In this document: in pieces, positions 1 through 5,891 of the stretch
How positions within the stretch are numbered: the first letter of the stretch is position 1
Layout: the number at the start of each line of letters is the position of its first letter
Source: an uncultured Clostridia bacterium
Lineage (GTDB): Bacteria; Bacillota; Clostridia; Christensenellales; CAG-917
DNA length: 8,149 nt
Direction: 5' to 3'
NCBI GenBank assembly: GCA_947629635.1
Contig: CANREO010000036.1
Span: 1 to 8,149 of the forward strand
The notes under the pieces: generated by a model
Database searches by the model: none
What the model was told of the DNA's origin: nothing
What the model saw: the letters and a program-made list of their open reading frames with translations, nothing else
Translations under genes and position numbers: made by a program

Positions 1-78
1 GGTCGGACTCGAACCGACACGGATGATTAGTCCACAGGATTTTGAGTCCAGCGCGTCTGCCAATTTCACCACACCGGC
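1..78 (-). tRNA. tRNA-Leu (anticodon CAA), 3' end cut by the window edge
   Basis: This decodes UUG leucine codons. Read on the minus strand it starts with the acceptor strand GCCGGTG (78-72), followed by TG and a D arm closed by GTG/CGC around AAATTGGCAGA. The anticodon loop is CTCAAAA, giving anticodon CAA. A long variable arm (GGA, loop CTAATCA, TCC) marks a class II tRNA, and the T arm is GTCGG-TTCGAGT-CCGAC. Only the first base of the 3' acceptor strand (C, pairing with G7) lies inside the window; the remaining six acceptor bases, the discriminator and CCA are missing. One oddity: the anticodon stem reads CTGGA against TCCTG, which leaves a U-U mismatch at position 28/42 where an A-U pair would be expected. 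It lies downstream of the aminotransferase gene on the same strand but has its own promoter. Confidence 0.93.
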
Positions 79-88
79 GGATGCATTA

Positions 89-117
89 AATATATCACAA
101 GAAGCAAAATATGGCAA
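89..117 (-). promoter_or_regulatory. Sigma-A-type promoter of the tRNA-Leu gene
   Basis: On the minus strand there is a -35 box TTGCCA (112-117), a 17-nt spacer and a -10 box TATATT (89-94), preceded by an extended -10 TG (TGATATATT). The expected start, about position 82, leaves a leader of roughly four bases before the tRNA, which suits a stable-RNA promoter. The promoter sits in the 61-nt gap after the aminotransferase stop codon. I see no convincing terminator in that gap, so readthrough from the aminotransferase is also possible. Confidence 0.62.
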
Positions 118-139
118 CTGCTTTTTACTATTTATATGA

Positions 140-1408
140 TTATTGTTGTTCGATAGCGGCGATATCCTTCTCCAGTGTGGCTATTTTTATTGCCGATATC
201 AGCACGTCCACGGCGTAGTCCATCTCTTCCAATGTCGGTACTGACGGCGCTATGCGTATGTTGCCGTCGCGGTCGTCCATTTTATACGGGAATGTTGCGC
301 CGGCGGCCGTAAATTTTACGCCGGCTTCGGCGGCCAACGCCACCGTACGTTTGGCTATCCCCGGAACATCGAGGGAGATGAAATATCCGCCCTTTGGTTT
401 GCTCCATTTCACACGTTCGTCATCGTCGAAAGCCGCCGACATTTTTGTCTCGAACAATTCGAATTTCGGCCGCAAAATGGCTGCGTGTTGCTTCATGATC
501 TCCCTGATATTTTGGATGTCCTTCAAAAACGCTACGTGCATCAATTGATTCACTTTGTTCGGATTTATCTTGCGCACGCCCAATTTTTTGAGGATATCTT
601 TGATATTTGCCTCGCTTGCGGCAAGAGCTGCCACTCCACTGCCCGCAAACGTGATTTTCGAGGTGGAAGTAAAACCGTACACCATATTCGCGTTGCCCGC
701 CTTTTGTGCGACTTCGAAGATGTTTTTAAGCTTCTCGTCTTCATACAGCGAATGAACGGCGTAAGAGTTATCCCAAAACACCCTGAAGTCCTTTGCTGCC
801 GGTCGGAGGCTTCCCATCCTGACGACGGTCCCGTCGCTGTATGTAATGCCCGTAGGATTGGAGTATTTGGGCACGCACCATATCCCCTTTATGCTCGCGT
901 CGTTTGAAACCAACTGTTCTATGAGATCCATATCGGGGCCGTCCTCGCGCATGGGCACCGTGATCATGCTTATGCCAAACGCCTCGCAAATTGTAAAATG
1001 ACGGTCATATCCCGGCGCCGGGCATATGAATTTTACGCTTTGCAAAGAGTTCCACGGCTTGCCGCCAAGTACGCCGAATTGCATAGCGCAATCTATCAAA
1101 AAATACATCATTTCCAGCGAACTGCCGTCGCCTACGATTACTTCTTCGGGCTTCACTTCGAATATTTCCGCAAAGAGTTCGCGCGCACTCTTCAACCCGG
1201 CAAGGTCCCCGTAGTTTCGAGCGTCTCCGCCCTCCGCCGCAAAATTCAACGACGCGGCGTTTTCAAGCATCGGCAAAGCAATTTTCAACTGCTCGGCAGA
1301 CGGTCTTCCGCGAGTCATATCCACCGCAATATCGCGCTTGGCAAGCTTCCTGAACGCCTTTTTTTCCTCTTTCAATTTGTCGTAAAGTCTTTCAACATCC
1401 GTTTGCAT
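140..1408 (-). CDS. PLP-dependent aminotransferase, Aminotran_MocR (AspAT-like) family
   Basis: A 422-residue fold-type I aminotransferase that probably moves an amino group between an amino acid such as aspartate and a 2-oxo acid in the cytoplasm. The N-terminal MTRGRPS (31-37) and overall length match the Aminotran_MocR (PF12897) group, to which the Corynebacterium-type aspartate aminotransferase belongs. Visible active-site elements are GDGSS (93-97, phosphate/PLP binding), NPTG (184-187), DNSY (213-216, Asp for the pyridine nitrogen and Tyr for O3'), the Schiff-base lysine K251 in STSKITFAGSG, and R385 in NIRIAPS (substrate carboxylate). No GntR DNA-binding domain is present, so it is an enzyme and not a MocR regulator. 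The ATG at 1408 has a GAGGGG Shine-Dalgarno (1414-1419) 5 nt upstream. It lies 98 nt after der. The family is sure; the substrate is not readable from sequence. Confidence 0.9.
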   Translation of the reverse strand: MQTDVERLYDKLKEEKKAFRKLAKRDIAVDMTRGRPSAEQLKIALPMLENAASLNFAAEGGDARNYGDLAGLKSARELFAEIFEVKPEEVIVGDGSSLEMMYFLIDCAMQFGVLGGKPWNSLQSVKFICPAPGYDRHFTICEAFGISMITVPMREDGPDMDLIEQLVSNDASIKGIWCVPKYSNPTGITYSDGTVVRMGSLRPAAKDFRVFWDNSYAVHSLYEDEKLKNIFEVAQKAGNANMVYGFTSTSKITFAGSGVAALAASEANIKDILKKLGVRKINPNKVNQLMHVAFLKDIQNIREIMKQHAAILRPKFELFETKMSAAFDDDERVKWSKPKGGYFISLDVPGIAKRTVALAAEAGVKFTAAGATFPYKMDDRDGNIRIAPSVPTLEEMDYAVDVLISAIKIATLEKDIAAIEQQ

Positions 1409-1428
1409 ATCGGCCCCTCGATCATCTC

Positions 1429-1436
1429 ATTGTATG
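1429..1436 (-). promoter_or_regulatory. Possible sporulation-sigma (SigE-like) -10 element before the aminotransferase
   Basis: The minus strand reads GCATACAAT, matching the Bacillus SigE -10 consensus CATACAnT. It lies 20 nt upstream of the ATG, so transcription would begin just ahead of the GAGGGG ribosome binding site. The -35 side is weak: TAATCTA at 14-nt spacing shares only part of the SigE consensus, and no good sigma-A -35 fits TACAAT either (TAATCT at 17 nt). The same octamer precedes the YtxC-like gene. Expression as the tail of the rnj-der operon is the alternative. Confidence 0.25.
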
Positions 1437-1506
1437 CAATATTTCAAAAATAGATTACTGCGCACAAATCGACATTTTATCCTAATATTTTTACCGCTTA
1501 AAGCGT

Positions 1507-2844
1507 CTATTCTGTTTTTTCGTTGTTAGTCCTTACAAGTATTCGTATCGGCGTCCCCTCGAAATCGAAACTCTTTCTGAGGGCGTTTTCGAGATAGCGT
1601 CTGTAGCTGAAGTGCATGAGAGCGGAGTCATTTACCTTCGCTACAAACGTCGGTGGCGCTGTAGATACTTGCGTGAAGTAGTATATCTTCAATCGCTTGC
1701 CGAGTTTGGACGGCGGTTCGCTTATGCGCATAGCTTCGTTCATAACCTCGTTAAGCACGCCTGTAGATATCCTGCGACGGCTGTTTTCCACGGCTTTTTT
1801 GCACATGGTGAGCAACTTATCCACGCGCTTGCCGCTCTTGGCAGAGACATATACGGACATAAAATAGTCCATATATTTGAGATCTTCGGCAAGTTTGCTT
1901 TCAAAGGCATTTATCGTATGCGTATCCTTTTCTATCAAATCCCATTTGTTCATCACGACGACGGACGCCTTGCCCTGCTCATGCACAAATCCAGCGATCC
2001 TCACATCCTGTTCGGTGAGGCCTTGCGTGCTGTCGCAAACTATCAAAACCACGTCCGCTCGTCTTACGGCAAGCAAAGCGCGCATTACCGAATATCTTTC
2101 TATGTCCTCATCCACCGCCTTACGCTTACGCATGCCTGCCGTATCGATGATCAGATATTTATCGTCGCCCACATCGAGCCGAGTATCGATCGCGTCGCGA
2201 GTAGTGCCGGCGATGTCGCTGACAATGCTGCGCTCGAAACCCAGCAATTTGTTTGCTATAGAACTCTTCCCCGCGTTTGGTTTGCCGACTATTGCTATTT
2301 TTATGCGATCGGGATCTTCCTCGACGGCGCTTACGGGTATTACTTCCATCAATGCGTCAAGAAGGTCGCCGATGCCCTTGCCCTGAGCGGCGCTTACGGG
2401 ATACGGCTCGCCAAAACCCAGCGCGTAAAAATCGAATACGGTGTCCGAATAACCGTTGTCTATCTTATTTACGGCAAGCACAACGGGCACTGCCGCCTTG
2501 CGAAGAAAAGCGCACACCAAAGAATCGTCCGTTGTCAGACCCGTCTTGCCGTCCACCACATACAGCACGACGGGTCTGACAACGGACGATTCTTTGGCGC
2601 TGTCGACGGCGATTTCGGCTTGCGCGCGAATGTGCGTCCACATTTCATCCTCGCTTTTAAGCTCCAAACCGCCAGTATCGATGAGCGTGAAAGCTCTGCC
2701 GCACCATTCGCAATCGGCGTAAATGCGATCCCTTGTGACGCCCGGAGTGTCCTCGACAATGGCTATCCTCTCCCCCACTATTCTGTTGAAAAGCGTGGAT
2801 TTGCCCACGTTGGGTCTGCCCACGACTGCGATCAAAGGTTTCAT
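1507..2844 (-). CDS. der: Ribosome-associated GTPase Der (EngA), with a 7-residue insertion
   Basis: Der is an essential tandem GTPase needed for late 50S ribosomal subunit assembly. Numbering is from the preferred start (445 aa). G domain 1 has GRPNVGKS (9-16), DTPG (32-35), DTGG (56-59) and NKID (126-129). G domain 2 has GKPNAGKS (187-194), DTAG (234-237) and NKWD (299-302). A KH-like domain closes the protein, with LKIYYFTQV (385-393) and HFSYRRYLEN (411-420). An in-frame ATG four codons upstream, at 2856, has no Shine-Dalgarno, while this ATG has GAGG 6 nt away and is followed directly by the usual KPLIAVVGRPNVG opening. The start is 15 nt after the preceding stop, indicating translational coupling. 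Compared with the Bacillus subtilis protein from memory, KESSVVRP (84-91) replaces a single residue between helix alpha-2 and the VVLYVVD strand. That segment is one arm of a perfect inverted repeat. All nucleotide-binding motifs are intact, so the protein is probably functional. Confidence 0.95.
   Translation of the reverse strand: MKPLIAVVGRPNVGKSTLFNRIVGERIAIVEDTPGVTRDRIYADCEWCGRAFTLIDTGGLELKSEDEMWTHIRAQAEIAVDSAKESSVVRPVVLYVVDGKTGLTTDDSLVCAFLRKAAVPVVLAVNKIDNGYSDTVFDFYALGFGEPYPVSAAQGKGIGDLLDALMEVIPVSAVEEDPDRIKIAIVGKPNAGKSSIANKLLGFERSIVSDIAGTTRDAIDTRLDVGDDKYLIIDTAGMRKRKAVDEDIERYSVMRALLAVRRADVVLIVCDSTQGLTEQDVRIAGFVHEQGKASVVVMNKWDLIEKDTHTINAFESKLAEDLKYMDYFMSVYVSAKSGKRVDKLLTMCKKAVENSRRRISTGVLNEVMNEAMRISEPPSKLGKRLKIYYFTQVSTAPPTFVAKVNDSALMHFSYRRYLENALRKSFDFEGTPIRILVRTNNEKTE
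2517..2597. repeat. Perfect 29-bp inverted repeat with 23-nt loop, inside der
   Basis: Arm 1 is 2517-2545 and arm 2 is 2569-2597. I compared them base by base and they are exact reverse complements over 29 positions; pairing stops abruptly at both ends (2516/2598 and 2546/2568). Arm 2, read in the gene's direction, encodes A-KESSVVRP-V and is the insertion relative to other Der proteins. Arm 1 encodes the conserved-position TGLTTDDSL segment just after VVDGK, so arm 1 looks like the template and arm 2 the copy. In the der mRNA the arms could form a 29-bp hairpin. The reading frame is preserved (net +21 nt). The pattern fits a double template switch during replication; an amplification or assembly artefact is possible. 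Confidence 0.97.
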
Positions 2845-2849
2845 CTCAT

Positions 2850-2853
2850 ACCT
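2850..2853 (-). promoter_or_regulatory. Shine-Dalgarno GAGG that fixes the der start
   Basis: GAGG on the minus strand lies 6 nt before the ATG at 2842-2844. The upstream in-frame ATG at 2854-2856 is preceded only by GCATTATGAAAC, which has no Shine-Dalgarno. The four-residue N-terminal extension is therefore unlikely to be made. Confidence 0.75.
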
Positions 2854-2859
2854 CATGTT

Positions 2860-3945
2860 TCATAATGCTATGTATGTTGCAAGAAAGTTTGCTATATTTT
2901 CAAGCGAGCTGAATTCCACCCATTTCTTGCCGTTTGCCGCGAGATCGGAGGCAAGCTCCGTCTGCAACAACTTGTACACCAGTCCCACAATATCCATATC
3001 CTCTCTTGCGCGAAGAGCAAGACCCCTCGTGACAAGATATTGGATATCCTGTTGCGCATGTTCGTCGCGCGTGAAAAGGATCACCGGGATCCCCAGTTTA
3101 AAACTTTTGTATATCACAGATGGATCGAAATCGGTGACGGCGATGTCGCATACCGCCAAAAAATCCTCCGCCTTTTCCTTAGCCGGCACGAAGATGATAG
3201 GTACAGAGGCCGTCAGCGCCATATTTCCGATCTCTTGCTTGAGTTTTTGGTTGTCGCAATTGACCGCAATAGTAGCTATGTGGCCTTGGTCCAACAACAG
3301 TGACATCACGGACATCAAGTCCTTTTTCGAGCGCATATTGACGAAGATGGTCTTGGAACGCGGCAAACCCAACTCCTGTTTTGCGGTCGCGATCTCTTCT
3401 TCGGTTTTTGGCACGGCGTCGAAGGGAAGCCCCATCGTCATAATGTTTTTGGGGCGTATGCCAAGGCGGACCATTTCCGACTTGACATCCTGATTTTCCA
3501 CAATAAACACGTCCGTATCCTCTCCTACGCCACGCTTGGGAAGAGTAAAAGACTGCATTAGATATATGATTTTTGTTGTAAATTTGAGTTTGCGCTTGGC
3601 TTCCGACGCGCAATGGTGCGCATATGGCGTCATACACAATATGTATTCGGGATGGAAGCGTTTTAGCATATTGCCTATGCGTCTGACGCGCTTTGAAAAC
3701 TTTTTCAGCCTCAGCTTGTCTCGAAGCACGCCCCTGTCCTTTTTTTCAAGCAGATATTGATACTCGTTTCTGCTGTCCATAAGCCTTTCGAGAGTAGACC
3801 TCTTTGCGACGGCGCCGTATTTGTCGTCGCTCATTACGACAACGTTATGCGTGCCTATCGCTCTTACCGCGGCGGCAAGCTTTTGGGACACGTTGTCGAA
3901 TTCGTCCCTGGAGGTCATTATCAAAATGATCGGCTTTCTTTGCAT
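2860..3945 (-). CDS. Divergent GT-B glycosyltransferase-like protein (MGDG synthase/UgtP-related)
   Basis: A 361-residue cytoplasmic protein with the two-domain layout of MGDG synthase/UgtP/MurG-type GT-B glycosyltransferases, which move sugar from UDP-sugar to a lipid acceptor at the membrane. Features seen: an opening beta strand PIILIMTSRD (5-14); LKRFHPEYILCMTPYAHH (94-111), corresponding to the family's 'KPDVIVSTHPFA'; then DVFIVENQDVKSEMVRLGIRPKNIMTMGLPFD (145-176), corresponding to the 'Y-VAS-E-K--L---GI---KI-VTGIPV' stretch. A C-terminal nucleotide-binding-like half contains IAVTDFDPSVIYKSFKLGIPVILF (268-291) and HAQQDIQYLVTRGLAL (296-311). The glycine-rich N-terminal GGGH motif is replaced by EFDN (15-18), and the KPGG-like donor-site motif by FDPS (273-276), so catalysis is uncertain. 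A basic stretch at 73-96 could contact membrane. The ATG has GAGG 5 nt upstream, overlapping the rnj stop region. It is coupled between rnj and der. The gene is real; its function is only inferred. Confidence 0.72.
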   Translation of the reverse strand: MQRKPIILIMTSRDEFDNVSQKLAAAVRAIGTHNVVVMSDDKYGAVAKRSTLERLMDSRNEYQYLLEKKDRGVLRDKLRLKKFSKRVRRIGNMLKRFHPEYILCMTPYAHHCASEAKRKLKFTTKIIYLMQSFTLPKRGVGEDTDVFIVENQDVKSEMVRLGIRPKNIMTMGLPFDAVPKTEEEIATAKQELGLPRSKTIFVNMRSKKDLMSVMSLLLDQGHIATIAVNCDNQKLKQEIGNMALTASVPIIFVPAKEKAEDFLAVCDIAVTDFDPSVIYKSFKLGIPVILFTRDEHAQQDIQYLVTRGLALRAREDMDIVGLVYKLLQTELASDLAANGKKWVEFSSLENIANFLATYIAL

Positions 3946-3952
3946 ATTGTCC

Positions 3953-5596
3953 TCAATCCTGCACTACGACGGGCAATATTATCGGATATTGCCTGTCTTT
4001 TGCAATCAGCTTACGAACTGCTTTTTTTACGCTCTTTGCATACTCGTCGATGTCCGATTTGTCAAAATCCGCGCAGTTTATACTGTCTACGACGGCGTTT
4101 TTGATCTTCTTTTCTATTGCTTCCGTCAGATTGAAGCCGCGAGCGACTACGTCTACGCCTCCCACCACGACTCCCCTGTCGACATCGACGGCCGCCAAAA
4201 CAAGCAACATGCCGTATTGCGCCAGCGAACGACGGTCATTGACGACGGTCTCTCCGTCCTCGAGCACGACGCCGTCGACATAGGCGTTGCCGGCCTCCAC
4301 GTTGGAGTGCTTTTTTATTCCCTTGCGCGAGACGGTATAACATTCGCCGATGTTGGGGATCACGATATTTTTCGAAGGCACGCCCTGCGATACAGCCGCT
4401 CGCGCGTGCTTGAACTGATGTCTGTATTCGCCGTGCACGGGCATGAAGTATTCGGGGCGCACGAGCGTCAGCATAAGTTTCAACTCCTCTTCGTAGGCGT
4501 GTCCGGATACATGGATGTCGTTCATGCTGTCGTATATCACTTCCGCGCCCTTTCTGAATATATCGTTGATGACGTCGTACACGCTCTTTTCGTTGCCGGG
4601 TATTGGCGAAGAGCTAAGCACAACGACGTCATCCTTGCCGAGATTGATCTTGTTGAACTCCCCTTTGGACATCTGATGCAGGGCGCTCAACGGCTCTCCT
4701 TGCGAACCTGTTGCCAATATCAAAGTTTCGCCCGGCAACAATTTGCCCACGCTGTCGACTATGACGCCCTTAGGAACGCTGAGTTCGCCGCAAGCGGAGG
4801 CGACGTCCACCATGCCCTTCATACTTTTGCCGGCGAGCACCACTTTTCTGTTGTATTTATGCGCAAGATTCAACACCTGTTGCACGCGGTAGTTGGAAGA
4901 GGCGAAACAGGCGATGACAAGCCTTTTGTTTTTGTTGCCGATAAAGATGTTTTCAAGGTTTTGTCCCACAACCATTTCGGAGGTGGATGAACCCTTCCGC
5001 TCGATATTTGTAGACTCGCCAAGCATCAACAGCACGCCCTTAGCTCCTATTTGAGCTATTCGACTCAGATTGGTCTTCTTTCCGTCTATCGGAGTATTGT
5101 CGATCTTAAAATCGCCGGTGACAAACACTGTTCCTCCATCCGTGTAGACGGCGAGCGCGCATGCTCCGGCCATGGAGTGCGCGACTTTGATAAATTCGAC
5201 TCTCATTGCGCCGAGTTGTACGACGTCGCCCTCCGCGACAGTGACCAGATTGCAACGCGCGGCATTTTTGTCCAACTTGCGCTTAAGAAGTCCAAGCGTG
5301 AGCGCAGTGCCGTAAACGGGCGTCTTCTTGATAAATTCCGCATAGTAGGGTATCGCCCCGATGTGATCCTCGTGCCCGTGAGTGAGCACTATTGCGCGCA
5401 ATTTTTTTGCATTGCTCTTTACATACTCGATATTGGGTATGATGGCGTCCATCCCGGGACAGTCGTCCTTGGGAAAAGCCACTCCCATATCGACGATTAT
5501 CATATCTTCGCCGCACTCGATGACGGTCATATTCTTGCCTATTTCGCCGACGCCGCCGAGAAAAGTCACTTTGACTTTTTTTTGCGTTTTTGCCAT
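3953..5596 (-). CDS. rnj: Ribonuclease J (metallo-beta-lactamase/beta-CASP nuclease)
   Basis: A 547-residue RNase J, close to the family's usual length of about 555. RNase J combines endonuclease and 5'-3' exonuclease activity in mRNA turnover and rRNA maturation in Bacillota. The metallo-beta-lactamase core has HGHEDH (73-78), H140 and D162 in TGDFK; the beta-CASP region has FASSNYRVQQ (231-240), GKSM (256-259) and ATGSQGEP (295-302). DIHVSGHA (360-367) and MPVHGEYRH (385-393, H388 as a metal ligand) follow, with a C-terminal domain after about 440. Deviations from the usual form are LGESTN (192-197) where SDSTN is normal, and HSMAGA (140-145) where HSIPD is normal; zinc ligands are kept. 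The ATG has AGGAGA (5601-5606) 4 nt upstream. It is the first gene of the operon with the glycosyltransferase-like gene and der, and starts from the promoter at 5653-5681. Confidence 0.95.
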   Translation of the reverse strand: MAKTQKKVKVTFLGGVGEIGKNMTVIECGEDMIIVDMGVAFPKDDCPGMDAIIPNIEYVKSNAKKLRAIVLTHGHEDHIGAIPYYAEFIKKTPVYGTALTLGLLKRKLDKNAARCNLVTVAEGDVVQLGAMRVEFIKVAHSMAGACALAVYTDGGTVFVTGDFKIDNTPIDGKKTNLSRIAQIGAKGVLLMLGESTNIERKGSSTSEMVVGQNLENIFIGNKNKRLVIACFASSNYRVQQVLNLAHKYNRKVVLAGKSMKGMVDVASACGELSVPKGVIVDSVGKLLPGETLILATGSQGEPLSALHQMSKGEFNKINLGKDDVVVLSSSPIPGNEKSVYDVINDIFRKGAEVIYDSMNDIHVSGHAYEEELKLMLTLVRPEYFMPVHGEYRHQFKHARAAVSQGVPSKNIVIPNIGECYTVSRKGIKKHSNVEAGNAYVDGVVLEDGETVVNDRRSLAQYGMLLVLAAVDVDRGVVVGGVDVVARGFNLTEAIEKKIKNAVVDSINCADFDKSDIDEYAKSVKKAVRKLIAKDRQYPIILPVVVQD

Positions 5597-5609
5597 AAAA
5601 TCTCCTGAA

Positions 5610-5623
5610 CATGCGATCGCATG
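5610..5623. promoter_or_regulatory. 14-bp perfect palindrome in the rnj leader
   Basis: CATGCGATCGCATG is its own reverse complement. It lies between the predicted rnj transcription start (about 5647) and the Shine-Dalgarno (5601-5606), ending only 3 nt before it. It could be a dimeric repressor operator, or in RNA a five-pair hairpin with a GAUC loop just upstream of the ribosome binding site. The palindrome is seen directly; any regulatory role is inference. Confidence 0.45.
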
Positions 5624-5652
5624 CGTGTCTATTACTATAAAGTCAGTATATA

Positions 5653-5681
5653 ATAATACACTATTTTTCTCAAACAGGCAA
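5653..5681 (-). promoter_or_regulatory. Sigma-A-type promoter of the rnj operon
   Basis: On the minus strand a -35 box TTGCCT (5676-5681) and a -10 box TATTAT (5653-5658) are separated by exactly 17 nt. Transcription would begin near 5647, giving a leader of about 50 nt before the rnj ATG. This is the only good promoter I see ahead of the rnj, glycosyltransferase-like and der genes. Confidence 0.66.
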
Positions 5682-5891
5682 GAAATATAATAACCAAAAG
5701 CAACTTAATTGCATATCTTCATGCGCAGAAATACGACAAAACAGAAAAAATTTGAAACACGAATTGTGTTATATTTTTAATATACGTTTCGTGTATTTAA
5801 TGAATTTTGTAAATGTATAATGAAAAATCGGTGTATATTTAATGGGAAAAATCCAATAAACAGACAATGTTTTGACAAAACACTATTTGTG
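5682..5891. other. AT-rich non-coding stretch between the YtxC-like gene and the rnj promoter
   Basis: About 210 bases with no credible gene; a plus-strand frame running from here is antisense to the YtxC-like gene and has no ribosome binding site. Three weak foldable elements are visible. Just after the YtxC-like stop, minus strand, AACAC-AAATA-GTGTT (5879-5893) is followed by only four T residues in all, a poor terminator. Overlapping it, TGTTTT-GAC-AAAACA (5868-5882) is an alternative, mutually exclusive hairpin. At 5779-5797, AATATACG-TTT-CGTGTATT pairs fully on the plus strand if one U-G wobble is allowed. Similar GTGTATTTAATG-type strings occur at 5791-5802 and 5831-5844. None of these can be assigned a function. 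Confidence 0.4.

Noticed and set aside
1490..1506. Possible terminator after der (ACGC-TTTAA-GCGGT)
   Set aside because: The stem needs a bulge, is only four pairs long and is followed by A-rich sequence instead of a T tract.
2517..2597. Inverted repeat as transposon ends, an invertible switch, or a rho-independent terminator
   Set aside because: The 23-nt interior has room for no gene and is ordinary der coding sequence, no recombinase gene is nearby, there is no T tract, and the frame continues through it.
2854..2856. Upstream ATG giving a 449-residue Der
   Set aside because: No Shine-Dalgarno precedes it, whereas the ATG four codons later has GAGG at 6 nt and begins with the family's usual N-terminus.
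1612..2865. Long plus-strand open frame antisense to der
   Set aside because: Composition (many His, Tyr, Arg, Cys) is typical of the antisense of a real gene; there is no ribosome binding site and no recognisable domain, while der on the other strand is certain.
3821..4990. Long plus-strand open frame antisense to rnj
   Set aside because: It fully overlaps the unmistakable RNase J gene, with His-rich antisense-type composition and no family motifs.
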